Below are positions 8,708-17,123 of a DNA stretch of 48,656 nucleotides, in pieces. Numbering within the stretch: position 1 is the stretch's first letter; each line of letters opens with the position of its first letter. Origin of the DNA: Treponema sp. UBA4873 (GTDB lineage: Bacteria > Spirochaetota > Spirochaetia > Treponematales > Treponemataceae); the NCBI GenBank assembly GCA_002399405.1, contig DHDP01000022.1, positions 1 to 48,656 of the forward strand. Direction: 5' to 3'. The notes beneath the pieces are model-generated. The model was not told the DNA's origin, ran no database searches, and saw only the letters and a program-made list of their open reading frames with translations. A program made the translations under genes and the position numbers.

Positions 8708-9795
8708 ATGAAAACATGAATACAGGACGCAACGCAATTCAGAGCGTGAACGGTTTCATTATGGACGGCGGAACGATTACGATGACAGGCTCAGGCTCTA
8801 ACACTGACAACGAAAGCCGCGGAATCGTCGTCGAAGGCGCAGAAGACGACTCGTACTGCGGCGAAGGCTTTATCATAATAAACGGCGGAACGATTACCGG
8901 TACGACGGTGAGCAAAGGCCTAACGGCAAAATGGGATGTCGACGAAGACGCCGAAACGACGGATACGTCAGACGATCCGTACCCGTATGTCAAAATAAAC
9001 GGCGGTACAATCAGTCTGACAACAACGGGAACACCGAAAGACGACTATACCGCTTCAAACGTAACCGATGCGGACGGTGTCACCGCTTCTTCCGCTACGG
9101 TAAATCTGAGTCCTGAAGGCATCGAAGGTAAGGAAGGCGTTTTCATAACGGCCGGAACGATTACCCTTACTACGACGGACGACTGTATAAACGCAAGCAG
9201 CACAAGCAGTCAGGTGAATATTTCAGGCGGGACCATCTACACATTCTCAAGCGACAACGACGCAATCGACTCGAACGGTACGCTCACAATATCCGGCGGC
9301 ACAATCGTCGCAATTACGACGACAAGTCCCGAATGTGCGTTCGACTGCGACGACAATACATTCGCGGTTACCGGAGGTCTCATCGTCGGTATGGGAACTG
9401 CAAACTACAGCGAACCGACGGCGAACGCCTGTACGCAGAACACGGTCGTCATGGCCGCAAACTATGCGCCTGCCGGCGGTAGTATGGCCGTCTGTACCGG
9501 CAGCGGAACACCGGTGTTCGCGTTCACGGTGCCGTCTCTTGACGACGTCGCATCAGACAGCAGTACAAATACGTACGACGTTCTTATATTCTCTTCGCCG
9601 GAACTTTCTTCAGGAACAAAATACACGGTGTATAAAAATACAACGGTGAGCGGAGGAGACACCTTTCACGGACTGTACCTTAGTCCGACGGGCAGGAGCG
9701 GAGGAACGGCGTCCGGAGCATTTACTGCGTCTTCCACGGTAACGACAGTCGGTTCCGTCAGCAACGGAGGGGCTCAGGAAGGAAACCACCCGTAA
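8708..9795 (+). pseudogene. 5'-truncated beta-helix carbohydrate-binding domain protein (Cthe_2159-like)
   Basis: The frame from the ATG at 8716 (MNTGRNAIQSVNG) encodes about 359 aa of a right-handed beta-helix. It has at least seven repeats of the type NGGTITxT / SGGTIxxx (MDGGTITM, INGGTITG, INGGTISL, ITAGTITL, ISGGTIYT, ISGGTIVA, VTGGLIVG). This is the style of the Cthe_2159/DUF4353 extracellular carbohydrate-binding family. That family normally has a signal peptide and 100 or more residues before this part; here both are missing. The best ribosome site (GGGGG) serves the ATG at 8708, which reads Met-Lys-Thr-stop. The natural start therefore appears joined to the distal part by a deletion that breaks the frame. 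Translation from 8716 would give a cytosolic protein, so a pseudogene is the simplest reading. Confidence 0.65.
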
Positions 9796-9823
9796 GCGGA
9801 TATACTGTCTCACCCGTCAGTTA

Positions 9824-9851
9824 TTGACATATGCCGGAAACAGAGTATACT
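9824..9851 (+). promoter_or_regulatory. Promoter of the DUF134/NifX-like pair
   Basis: TTGACA (9824-9829), 16-nt spacer, TATACT (9846-9851). A half-site, CATATGCC, overlaps the end of the -35 box and matches half of the palindrome downstream. Confidence 0.65.
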
Positions 9852-9860
9852 GTTATATAA

Positions 9861-9874
9861 ATGGCATATGCCAT
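9861..9874 (+). promoter_or_regulatory. Palindromic operator-like site
   Basis: ATGGCATATGCCAT is a perfect 14-bp palindrome just after the -10 box. The same CATATGCC half-site recurs at 9828-9835 in the -35 region. The placement suggests a repressor site, plausibly for the DUF134 protein encoded downstream (autoregulation). Confidence 0.5.
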
Positions 9875-9896
9875 TTATCCTTTACAGGAGACACAA

Positions 9897-10280
9897 ATGC
9901 CGAGACCGTGCAAAAGACGACGTATCTGCTGCCTGCCCGAATGCAGCCGTTTCGGACCGGTGGAACAGAACGCGGCAGAGCCGCAGGTAATAACAATGAC
10001 GCTCGACGAATTCGAGACTGTCAGGCTGATTGACCTTGAAGGCTTAAAACAGGAAGAGTGTGCAGAACAGATGCAGATCGCCCGTACGACGGCACAGGCA
10101 GTCTACAACAGCGCGCGTACAAAACTCGCGGAGTGCCTTGTACGGGGAAAGGAGCTGCACATTGAAGGCGGAAACTATGAACTGTGCGACGGTACGATAC
10201 CCCGCTGCGGGTGCGGCTGCCGGTGCAGGAAACGATGCAAACAGGAAAACAACATACAGCAAGGAGATCAAATCGTATGA
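9897..10280 (+). CDS. DUF134 predicted DNA-binding protein
   Basis: 127 aa. The N-terminal MPRPCKRRRICCLPECSRFGP is the signature of DUF134 proteins. The central part, MTLDEFETVRLIDLEGLKQEECAEQMQIARTTAQAVYNSARTKLAECLV, is a sigma-70-region-4-like HTH. The C-terminus carries a Cys cluster (CGCGCRCRKRC) that may bind metal or an Fe-S cluster. The start at 9897 has AGGAGAC upstream. The stop overlaps the start of the NifX-like gene (ATGA), so the two are translationally coupled. In other anaerobes DUF134 genes commonly sit beside small NifB/NifX-domain genes. The regulated signal is unknown. Confidence 0.88.
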   Translation: MPRPCKRRRICCLPECSRFGPVEQNAAEPQVITMTLDEFETVRLIDLEGLKQEECAEQMQIARTTAQAVYNSARTKLAECLVRGKELHIEGGNYELCDGTIPRCGCGCRCRKRCKQENNIQQGDQIV

Positions 10281-10684
10281 AAATTGCAGTACCGTATGAA
10301 AACGGAGAGGTGTTCCAGCATTTCGGGAACACTTCACATTTTAAAGTCTACGATGTCGACGGCGGAAAAATCACGCGTTCGGAAGTTGTCGGCACAAACG
10401 GCAGCGGGCACGGGGCGCTTGCGGGCTTCCTCAGGGATAAAGGCGTGGATACGCTTATCTGCGGCGGAATAGGCGGCGGCGCACAGTCGGCACTTGCAGA
10501 AGCGGGAATAAAACTGTACGGCGGAACGACCGGTAATGCCGACAAAGCAGTCGAGGCCCTTCTCAGCGGGAGCTTAAACTATGATCCCGACGTTAAATGC
10601 AGTCATCACGACGAACATCACGGAGAAGAGCACTCATGCGGCGAACACGGCTGCGGGGATCACCACGCCGGCAGTCACGCGTGA
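10277..10684 (+). CDS. NifX/NafY-type dinitrogenase cofactor-binding-domain protein with His-rich tail
   Basis: 135 aa. Residues 1-105 form the NifB/NifX/NafY fold, which binds Fe-S clusters or nitrogenase cofactor precursors (MKIAVPYENGEVFQHFGNTSHFKVYDV, then VDTLICGGIGGGAQSALAEAGIKLYGG). The last 25 residues are very rich in His with Cys (HHDEHHGEEHSCGEHGCGDHH), a likely metal-binding tail. AAGGAG precedes the ATG, which overlaps the DUF134 stop. The 3' end overlaps the convergent ogt gene by 10 bp. Its position beside nitrogenase-like operons makes a carrier or storage role for their metal cluster attractive but unproven; stand-alone proteins of this type are also common without nitrogenase. 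Confidence 0.87.
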   Translation: MKIAVPYENGEVFQHFGNTSHFKVYDVDGGKITRSEVVGTNGSGHGALAGFLRDKGVDTLICGGIGGGAQSALAEAGIKLYGGTTGNADKAVEALLSGSLNYDPDVKCSHHDEHHGEEHSCGEHGCGDHHAGSHA

Positions 10685-11133
10685 TGCGCTTCCAGATCAA
10701 GTAAAAACTGTTTTGCCTCTATGCCTCCGCCGAATCCGACGAGCGAACCGTCCGCTCCGATGACGCGGTGGCATGGAATCATAATCATGATGGGATTCCG
10801 GTTGTTTGCGTGTCCGACAGCGCGCGCTGCCTTTTGGTTTCCGACTGCTTTAGCGATGTCGCCGTAGCTGCGGGTCTGTCCGCAGGGAATGAGCCGCAGC
10901 TGTTCCCACACGCGCATCTGGAAAGCGGTGCCCGACGGATTAACGGGAACGTCGAACGACATGCGCGTACCGGAAAAATATTCCGACAGCTCCTGCACCG
11001 TTTTTTTAATAAGTTCGTTCCGGCACGGTCCCGACAGTTCCGCATTATTGTCGATATGCAGCCCGATTATCGCGCCGTTTTCTTCCGCAACGCACAGAGT
11101 CCCGACCGGCGAAGAAAAATTATAAGTATTCAT
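10675..11133 (-). CDS. ogt: Methylated-DNA--protein-cysteine methyltransferase
   Basis: 152 aa suicide DNA-repair protein that removes O6-alkyl groups from guanine. It shows the active-site motif IPCHRVIG (acceptor Cys121), the HTH-region RVWEQLRLIPCGQTRSYGDIAKAVG and GFGGGIEAKQFLLDLE. The start at 11133 (MNTYNFSSPVG) gives the normal family length. No strong ribosome site is present, but the start lies only 10 bp after the stop of nifK-like 2, so coupled translation as the last gene of the hypCDE-nifHDK operon is likely. Why a DNA alkyl-repair protein belongs to this operon is unclear. Confidence 0.93.
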   Translation of the reverse strand: MNTYNFSSPVGTLCVAEENGAIIGLHIDNNAELSGPCRNELIKKTVQELSEYFSGTRMSFDVPVNPSGTAFQMRVWEQLRLIPCGQTRSYGDIAKAVGNQKAARAVGHANNRNPIMIMIPCHRVIGADGSLVGFGGGIEAKQFLLDLEAHHA

Positions 11134-11143
11134 ATCCGTTATT

Positions 11144-12502
11144 TTACAGCGTTCTGCTGCCGATGAACATGGGTATGCCGGAGCGGTACAGACGGCCGGA
11201 ATACGCCTCATGCGGGAAGTCGACGAACTGAACCGACTTGCCCCGCGGAAGAATGCGGCGGAAAATCGGATCGGCTATGATGATATCTGCAATGCCGGCG
11301 GCTGAGGCGAAGTCGTCCTCCTCGTCGGTGTGCAGGTCGCATTCGCGGAGCAGACCGCACGTTTCTTCGAGCGGACAGACTATCCGCACGCTGCGCGCGC
11401 CGTAGTCCTGCTCGAGGCACGCACGCATCGACGACGCGAAAACAGGTTCTCCGATAATATACACAAGCTGGCCGGGGTCGGATGCAAGGACCTGCGCTAT
11501 TGTCCGATACAGTGACGGGCTGTCCTGCATGTCTGTACGGGCGGTGTTTTCGGAGCGGGTGGTCCGCAGCGCTCCGGGCGGCAGAGCTGCGCCGGCAGGG
11601 AGCGGAATGCCTTCCGCCGCGGCGCGGTACTGTTCCGACGGCTGCGCGTCGACGTCTGTGTTCCATTCCGTGCGTTTTTTCACAACGGCAGCTTCATATA
11701 TGCGGTCGAGCAGATTTTCCGAGGGTTTTCTTCCCAGAGGCAGACCAGTCACAAACTGCGTGCCGTATGCGCCGCGCAGTTTTTCCGCGGGAAGCAGTCC
11801 CGATGCGGACACAACGACGTTCACGTCAGCCGTACCTGCCTGCGAAATCTGCTCAAGCGTATTGTTCATGGCCCATGTGCTCACGACGATGCAGCCGTTC
11901 TGTTCGAAGAACTGAACGAGTCCTTCAGCATTTCCCGTGACGGAAAAATCAAGCGGGGTCACGCCCAGAATGTTAACGCGCACGTCCCGCACATTCTTTC
12001 GTTCCTCCGCACGGCAGGCGGACTGTCCTGGCGGGACAGTCTTCAGGCAGAACGCGTCGACAAGGTGCGCAAGCGCCTGCCCCGCTCCCGCCTCGTAGGA
12101 ATGCATACCGCTCGAACGGATGCCGAACGCCGGTATGCCGGTGCGTTTTTCTATGACGCGGGCAATGCCTTCAAAATCAGTTCCCATCATCATGGGAACG
12201 GGAGAGCCGCCGATCGCGATGAAATTCGGATGTTCCGCTTCGGCCACTTCGATTATTTCATCGATGAGCTTGTCGTCGTTTCCCATGACGGCGTCGCTTT
12301 CGGTGAGCGCCGAAATGTAAATCATACTGTCGATGTCGAACCAGCGGGGCTCGTCGTGCGTGTCGTACGTCGAGTTGCACCCCGACGCGTCGTGCATGAC
12401 GCATAACCCGCCGAGTTCGTACAGAGACGAACACATACCGAACAAATCGGATGAATACCGCGCAAGCACGCGCTGAACCTGCTTCACCCTCTGCACCCCC
12501 AC
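11144..12502 (-). CDS. Nitrogenase component 1-like protein, NifK/BchB-type subunit (set 2)
   Basis: 452 aa (GTG start inside the end of the D-like gene, 19-bp overlap). It belongs to the NifD/K-BchN/B-NifE/N superfamily, whose heterodimers hold Fe-S clusters between subunits. The N-terminus has CSSLYELGGLCVMHDASGCNSTYDTHDEPRW; Cys42 lines up by eye with the P-cluster Cys95 of NifK. Where NifK has its third P-cluster Cys, this protein reads IAIGGSPVPMMMGTD, with no Cys. A variable linker (about residues 280-335, Pro/Ala-rich) splits the usual alpha/beta domains. It shares GGLxVxxDAxGC...DEPR and the PVPxxxGTDF block with the set 1 protein, so the two are paralogues. It is much shorter than NifK. 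The reaction is unknown. Confidence 0.85.
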   Translation of the reverse strand: MGVQRVKQVQRVLARYSSDLFGMCSSLYELGGLCVMHDASGCNSTYDTHDEPRWFDIDSMIYISALTESDAVMGNDDKLIDEIIEVAEAEHPNFIAIGGSPVPMMMGTDFEGIARVIEKRTGIPAFGIRSSGMHSYEAGAGQALAHLVDAFCLKTVPPGQSACRAEERKNVRDVRVNILGVTPLDFSVTGNAEGLVQFFEQNGCIVVSTWAMNNTLEQISQAGTADVNVVVSASGLLPAEKLRGAYGTQFVTGLPLGRKPSENLLDRIYEAAVVKKRTEWNTDVDAQPSEQYRAAAEGIPLPAGAALPPGALRTTRSENTARTDMQDSPSLYRTIAQVLASDPGQLVYIIGEPVFASSMRACLEQDYGARSVRIVCPLEETCGLLRECDLHTDEEDDFASAAGIADIIIADPIFRRILPRGKSVQFVDFPHEAYSGRLYRSGIPMFIGSRTL

Positions 12503-13830
12503 GCTTTTATCTGGACGACACCGCGCACGTCGCTTTCGTGCAGCGCAGCTTCCCCGATCATCTGCGCAAGACGGCAGATTCCGTTGAATCCCCAGAGGCT
12601 GCCGTTCTCGACAATATTAACAAAATTATTCGTGCCGGAAAGATACGCCGCTTTCTGTCCGATTGCAAGCACGCGCCGGCCCTCAGCCGTACCGCCGCGC
12701 GGTACAAAACGGCAGCGGAAATTAACGACGGAATGAAGCATCAGATCTGGTGCATGCTCCTTCAGCCAGGCAAACGCCTGTTCGTCTCCGGGAGGTATCG
12801 CATCGGTGTAGACGCGCGCGACGTGAAAGCCGTGTTCAAGCAGCAGCCGCGCAAGTTCGAGCGGGCGCGATACGGCAGCATAGTCAATCGTCACTGCCAT
12901 GTCACCGGCAGTCTGCCGTGCGCGGGCGAGCGCGTCGTCGGCCTCTTTCTCAAGCAGGTTGAAATCAGGCGCACCGTCCGGCCGCCGCAGTACGGGCAGG
13001 TCGAAACGCTCCGCAAGCTTTGTTAAGCACGATTCTATCTCTTCGTATGAGAACGAAACGGGCATGTAAAGCGTCTCCTGATTCAGGCGCTTTTCGAGCG
13101 CCTCCGCGCCCTTCTTCATAAGCGGAATCGTGTATATGTTGACGGAGCTTTCCGCCATCGTCTTGTATTCGTCGTACCCGCTGCATGTGCAGATGTCGCG
13201 CACTACGTACCCGCCGTCTGTAAGCCACTTCACAAGCTCGCACTGCGGGCTGCGCGCGTACACGTTGCCGATGATGTTCACAGACTTCGGATCTTTTGTC
13301 CGCATGTCGAGCGCCGCATAAAGCTGCATCCGCATGCGCTCCTCCGGCGTCATGCCGGCTTTGCGCATCGTCGGGTTCATGCTCGACGGAATAAAGTCGA
13401 CAGACGGAAAGCGCTCGTGAAGCTTCCGGTATATTGCGTCCATGTCGCACGCCATGAACTCGTGGATGCAGTTTGCGAACACGACGACGGCGGGAGGCAG
13501 CACGGGCAGTTTGTGCAGTATGTCGGTAATGCCTTCCGTGTACATTTCGTCGATTTTATTCTGGCACACGTCGTCCTCTTTCACCGTTACCATGGAAAAG
13601 CGGTCGAGCCCGCCGAATTCCGCCGCGGAAAGAACGACGCCGCGCAGACAGCAGTCGCCGCCGATGAAAATCTGATGAGCGAGGGGAATGAGCATCGACA
13701 CGTGCGCTATCGTCCACGTCCCGCGCGCCGGAGACGAGTATTCCACGCCTTCGTGAAAAAGCGGATTACCGGCTGCGTCCTGTATTCTGATTTCGGGAAG
13801 CGGCTGCTCCCCCCGGAGACTTTTCAGCAT
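12484..13830 (-). CDS. Nitrogenase component 1-like protein, NifD/BchN-type subunit (set 2)
   Basis: 448 aa partner of the K-like protein. The N-terminal block YSSPARGTWTIAH corresponds to the CAYAG region of NifD, with Ser in place of the first P-cluster Cys. IFIGGDCCLRGV supplies a Cys doublet (60-61) at the second site, and VVVFANCIHEFMACD supplies Cys121 and Cys128 at the third. The regions where NifD holds FeMo-co (Cys275 and His442) read VNIYTIPLMKKG and NGSLWGFNGI, with no Cys or His. It is therefore not a FeMo-co nitrogenase. The gene starts 2 bp after the nifH-like 2 stop and overlaps the K-like gene, as expected for a fixed-ratio complex. Confidence 0.87.
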   Translation of the reverse strand: MLKSLRGEQPLPEIRIQDAAGNPLFHEGVEYSSPARGTWTIAHVSMLIPLAHQIFIGGDCCLRGVVLSAAEFGGLDRFSMVTVKEDDVCQNKIDEMYTEGITDILHKLPVLPPAVVVFANCIHEFMACDMDAIYRKLHERFPSVDFIPSSMNPTMRKAGMTPEERMRMQLYAALDMRTKDPKSVNIIGNVYARSPQCELVKWLTDGGYVVRDICTCSGYDEYKTMAESSVNIYTIPLMKKGAEALEKRLNQETLYMPVSFSYEEIESCLTKLAERFDLPVLRRPDGAPDFNLLEKEADDALARARQTAGDMAVTIDYAAVSRPLELARLLLEHGFHVARVYTDAIPPGDEQAFAWLKEHAPDLMLHSVVNFRCRFVPRGGTAEGRRVLAIGQKAAYLSGTNNFVNIVENGSLWGFNGICRLAQMIGEAALHESDVRGVVQIKAWGCRG

Positions 13831-13832
13831 GC

Positions 13833-14588
13833 TTATTTCCTCAGCGTATCCATAACCGCGTCTGCGAGCGTCCGGTATTCCTGCGCCATTTCGCTGCCGG
13901 GAAACGCCTCCAGCACCGTTTTATGCAGTTCCTCTGCCTCACGCACAGTCTGGCTGAAGTTGAGCCATCCTGTCACGGGCGTATGCGTATCTTCCGACAA
14001 CTGCGCGATTTTCGCTTCCTCTCCGGGAACGTTCTTGCGGTTGACGATGATGCCGCCGAGAGCGGCGTATCCGCGCTCGCGGAACGTGTCCACAGCAAGG
14101 GCAATGTTCATGGCGGCGTGGACCGCCATCGCCTCGCCCGACGTGACGACGAACACTTTGTCGGCGTATCCGTCGCGGATCGGCATGGTGAATCCGCCGC
14201 ACACAACGTCGCCGAGCACGTCGTAGAAAACCACGTCGGGCTTGTATATTCCGTACGCGTTTTTCTTGTCGAGCATCTCGAGTGCGTTCACGATACCGCG
14301 CCCGGCGCATCCGAGCCCCGGCGTGGGACCTCCCGCTTCGACGCACTGAATGCCGCCGTATCCTTCGCTCACCATCTCTTCGAGCGCTATGTCCTGATTC
14401 TTCCGGCGGATTAAATCGAGCACGCTTTCAACGGGACGGCCGCCGAGCAGATTGATCGTCGAATCGGCCTTGGGATCGCAGCCTATCTGCATCACCTTCA
14501 TTCCTTTCTGTGCAAGCGCCGCAGCCATATTCGACACCGTCGTCGACTTTCCGATTCCGCCCTTGCCGTATACCGCAACTTTGTACAT
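13833..14588 (-). CDS. NifH/BchL-like Fe protein (set 2)
   Basis: 251 aa ATP-dependent electron donor of the nitrogenase reductase family, expected to be a homodimer with one [4Fe-4S] cluster between subunits. It has P-loop GKGGIGKST (8-16), switch I GCDPKADST, cluster ligands Cys94 (GPTPGLGCAGRG) and Cys130 (YDVLGDVVCGGF), and the conserved Arg after GCAG. It lacks most of the C-terminal extension of true NifH (about 290 aa). It lies 21 bp after hypE and immediately before its D- and K-like partners. It should feed electrons to that heterodimer; cross-use with set 1 is possible because the Fe proteins are very similar. Confidence 0.92.
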   Translation of the reverse strand: MYKVAVYGKGGIGKSTTVSNMAAALAQKGMKVMQIGCDPKADSTINLLGGRPVESVLDLIRRKNQDIALEEMVSEGYGGIQCVEAGGPTPGLGCAGRGIVNALEMLDKKNAYGIYKPDVVFYDVLGDVVCGGFTMPIRDGYADKVFVVTSGEAMAVHAAMNIALAVDTFRERGYAALGGIIVNRKNVPGEEAKIAQLSEDTHTPVTGWLNFSQTVREAEELHKTVLEAFPGSEMAQEYRTLADAVMDTLRK

Positions 14589-14609
14589 ATCTGCACGATT
14601 CCTTATTAA

Positions 14610-15620
14610 TTAACAAATACGCGGAAGAAGTTCTCCGCCCGGCTGCGGCAGCATTGTCTGCGAACCGATTTCAGTATTCACGATGACCCTGCCCGCATAA
14701 TCGGAAATCACTTTGCCGATTACGGCCGCTTTTTCCGAATATTTTCCCCTGCGCAGTACTTCGAGAATTGCAGGCGCTTCCGGTTCAGGAGCAAAAATCA
14801 CCATACGTCCCTCGCACGCAAGATACAGCGGCTCAAGGCCGAGCATGCCGCACACGCCTTTCACCTCGCCGTTTACCGGAATGTTTTTCTGTTCAAGAAC
14901 GATTCCGACATTGCTCTGATGTGCAATTTCGTACAGAACTGTGCCCACGCCGCCGCGCGTCGCGTCGCGGATAACGTGAACGTTTTTCGTCGCGGCAAGC
15001 ACGTCCTGCACGGTATGTGCAAGAGGCGCGCAGTCGCTCGTAAGCCGTTCGGCAGTAATGTCGAAATTGTTGCGGGCAAGAAGGATTGCGCAGCCGTGCC
15101 GCCCGATGTCTCCCGTGACGATCACGGCGTCGCCCGGTTCTGCAGAGGAGCCGGCGGTATGCACGCCGTCCATGACGCGGCCGATTCCCGTAGTCGTGAT
15201 GAACACGCCGTCCACCTGCCCCTTCCCTGCAACTTTCGTATCGCCCGCGACGATCCTGACGCCGGCTTCCGCCGCAGTCTTTTCCATAGCGGACGCAATC
15301 TCGTCGAGTTTCGCGACGGGAAATCCTTCCTCTATCACGAACGCGCACGAAAGGTACAGCGGGACGGCGCCCATGCACGCAAGGTCGTTCACCGTACCGC
15401 ATACGGAAATTTTTCCGATATTTCCGCCGGGAAAATCGACAGGAGAGACGATAAAGCCGTCGGTCGTAAACGCGAGTTTACCCGGGGGAAAATCGAGAAC
15501 GGCCGCATCGTCGGCAGTCAAATCAGGGTTCTCGAAGTGCTTTTTGAAAATCGTTTCTATTAATTCGTTAGTCTCTTTTCCGCCGCCGCCCATCGCGAGC
15601 GTAACAACATCACCGTTCAT
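14610..15620 (-). CDS. hypE: HypE, carbamoyl dehydratase for CN ligand synthesis
   Basis: 336 aa cytosolic PurM-like ATPase. It dehydrates the carbamoyl group, transferred by HypF to its C-terminal Cys, into a thiocyanate, the source of the CN ligands of [NiFe]-hydrogenase. The diagnostic C-terminus PRIC (Cys336) is intact. The ATP-binding blocks are present (GGGGKETNELIE at the N-terminus, DDAAVLDF, TTDGFIVSPVDFPGGNIGKISVCGTVNDLACMGA, and DATRGGVGTVLYEIA). The start overlaps the hypD stop (ATGA). It is the last hyp gene before nifH-like 2 in the same operon. Nothing suggests loss of function. Confidence 0.96.
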   Translation of the reverse strand: MNGDVVTLAMGGGGKETNELIETIFKKHFENPDLTADDAAVLDFPPGKLAFTTDGFIVSPVDFPGGNIGKISVCGTVNDLACMGAVPLYLSCAFVIEEGFPVAKLDEIASAMEKTAAEAGVRIVAGDTKVAGKGQVDGVFITTTGIGRVMDGVHTAGSSAEPGDAVIVTGDIGRHGCAILLARNNFDITAERLTSDCAPLAHTVQDVLAATKNVHVIRDATRGGVGTVLYEIAHQSNVGIVLEQKNIPVNGEVKGVCGMLGLEPLYLACEGRMVIFAPEPEAPAILEVLRRGKYSEKAAVIGKVISDYAGRVIVNTEIGSQTMLPQPGGELLPRIC

Positions 15621-16714
15621 ATGTTCATGTTCTCCTTATCTGCGGACAGCGCAAGTCCCGGCCCGTATTTATAATAAGCGGCGCATGCGCCTTCGCCCGA
15701 CACCATGCACGCGCCGACAGGATGTTCCGGCGTGCACGCGGTGCCGAAGCACGCGCATCCGTCGGGACTGCACTCACCCCGCAGAACGTCGCCGCAGCGG
15801 CACGCAGGATCCGGTTTTCCGGTGATTTTCGGAAGCGCGTATTTTTTACGCGCGTCGAACGCTGCGTACGAATCGTTCAGCGTCAGTCCCGACTGAGGAA
15901 TCGTTCCTATGCCGCGCCATTCCGCGTCCACGGGAATCATCGTATCTTTCATTAATTTGAGCGCGTTCACGTTTCCTTCGTCGGTCACGACGCGCGGATA
16001 GCAGTTGCGGAAGAACGGTCCGCCTTTCTGTATTTCGGTCACGACGACGGCGAGCGCTGCTAATATTTCCCCTGCGGTAAATCCGGTTACGACGCCGGAC
16101 ACGCCCTCGTCGCGGAGACGTTCGTATATCTTCGTTCCGGTAATGACGCTTACGTGTCCCGGATACAGGAACGCATCCGCGGAATCTTTCAGGGCAGCGT
16201 AGGCGTTGTCCATCGTTTTGTTCGCGGTGAGAAGCGAATAATTTCCGAGTCCTTTCTGCTTCGCCTGCCGGACCGAAATGCAGGCTGCCGGCGTCGTCGT
16301 CTCAAAACCGACTGAAAGAAACACAACCTGTTCGCCGGGATGAGTCCCCGCATACACGACGGAATCGAGCGGCGAATAGACAACCTCTATATGAGCGCCT
16401 TTCGAACGCGCTCCTGCAAGACTCATTTCCGTTCCGGGGACGCGCACGAGGTCGCCGAACGTCGCGATCGTGCATCCGTGATCGAGCGCGAGCATGACCG
16501 CTTCGTCTATAAATCCCGTAGGCGTTACGCACACAGGGCATCCGGGGCCGGAAATCAGGCGGATATTTTCCGGCAGTATATTTCTGATTCCGAGCCGGAA
16601 TATTTCATGCGTGTGAGTGCCGCACACTTCCATGATGCGGAGCGGCCGGCCGCTGTAGGATTTCAGTATTTTTTCCGCAGCTGCGGCAGCGCCGTCCTTA
16701 ACACAGTCCGCCAT
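15617..16714 (-). CDS. hypD: HypD, Fe(CN)2CO assembly scaffold
   Basis: 365 aa Fe-S protein that forms a complex with HypC on which the Fe(CN)2CO unit is built. It shows the redox and iron-binding motifs MEVCGTHTHE (Cys31), SGPGCPVCVTPTGFIDEA (Cys59, Cys62) and GFETTTPA. The C-terminal Cys-rich block, CRCGDVLRGECSPDGCACFG...ACMVSGEGACAAYYKYG, holds the [4Fe-4S] cluster. The ATG overlaps the hypC stop by one base and the stop overlaps the hypE start, so hypC-D-E are tightly coupled. All known functional residues appear present. Confidence 0.96.
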   Translation of the reverse strand: MADCVKDGAAAAAEKILKSYSGRPLRIMEVCGTHTHEIFRLGIRNILPENIRLISGPGCPVCVTPTGFIDEAVMLALDHGCTIATFGDLVRVPGTEMSLAGARSKGAHIEVVYSPLDSVVYAGTHPGEQVVFLSVGFETTTPAACISVRQAKQKGLGNYSLLTANKTMDNAYAALKDSADAFLYPGHVSVITGTKIYERLRDEGVSGVVTGFTAGEILAALAVVVTEIQKGGPFFRNCYPRVVTDEGNVNALKLMKDTMIPVDAEWRGIGTIPQSGLTLNDSYAAFDARKKYALPKITGKPDPACRCGDVLRGECSPDGCACFGTACTPEHPVGACMVSGEGACAAYYKYGPGLALSADKENMNI

Positions 16715-16923
16715 CAGTTCAGCGCTCCCATGATTTTCTCCGTCTCCTGCGTTTCGTCCGAGGTGATTTTTGCAATCGCCATTCCCGCATGAACCATCAC
16801 GTAATCTCCCGGTTCAAGCCCGTCCAGAAGTTCCGCCGATACGGTACGCTGCGCACCCGTCGCATCGACGACGGCCGTACCGTCCTGCACTTTCACAACT
16901 TTAGCAGCAAGCCCTACACACAT
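16714..16923 (-). CDS. hypC: HypC/HupF-family chaperone
   Basis: 69 aa OB-fold chaperone that carries the iron unit with HypD. The mature N-terminal Cys that binds iron is available only if translation starts at the ATG at 16923 (MCVGLAAKVVK). GGAGG five bases upstream supports this start over the GTG two codons earlier. The usual MC(I/V)G(I/L)P motif reads MCVGLA, with Ala for Pro. It is the first gene of the hypCDE-nifHDK-ogt operon and is preceded by a long structured leader. Confidence 0.93.
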   Translation of the reverse strand: MCVGLAAKVVKVQDGTAVVDATGAQRTVSAELLDGLEPGDYVMVHAGMAIAKITSDETQETEKIMGALN

Positions 16924-16934
16924 ATGCACCTCCG

Positions 16935-17118
16935 TTTTTTAAATGACGAAAAGCCATTTAAAAAAGAAATCCCTTTCTGCAGTAAACAGAAAGGGGCATG
17001 ATTATCGTATATCCGGTATGTGCGCCGCCTTCCTGCTCAGAAAATCCCTGCAGTCAGAATATATTCCCGGACTGACCCTGTATCCGCAGGGAAGCAGACA
17101 CATTGAAACATCCGGTAT
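16935..17118 (-). promoter_or_regulatory. Structured 5' leader of the hypC operon (riboswitch-like)
   Basis: About 190 nt between the predicted transcription start (near 17117) and hypC. Read on the minus strand, an imperfect long stem joins TGTGTCTGCTTCC to GGAAGGCGGCGCACA. It encloses two smaller hairpins (CCCTG/CAGGG and CAGTC/GACTG). The folded part is flanked by direct repeats ATACCGGAT (17110-17118 and 17011-17019 on the opposite strand). A terminator-like hairpin (16971-16995) and a second hairpin (16935-16965) next to the ribosome site follow. This arrangement, aptamer-like fold then terminator, is that of a transcriptional riboswitch or attenuator. I could not match it to a known class. 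Confidence 0.5.
16961..16995 (-). terminator. Terminator-like hairpin in the hypC leader
   Basis: On the minus strand CCCTTTCTG / CAGAAAGGG (9-bp perfect stem, 7-nt loop) is followed by ATTTCTTTTTT. The T-run doubles as the 5' arm of the next hairpin (11 bp, arms 16955-16965 and 16935-16945), whose 3' arm touches the hypC ribosome-binding site. It could instead be the terminator of the upstream alpha-glucosidase gene, but it lies after the hypC promoter. Confidence 0.6.
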
Positions 17119-17123
17119 TTTTA

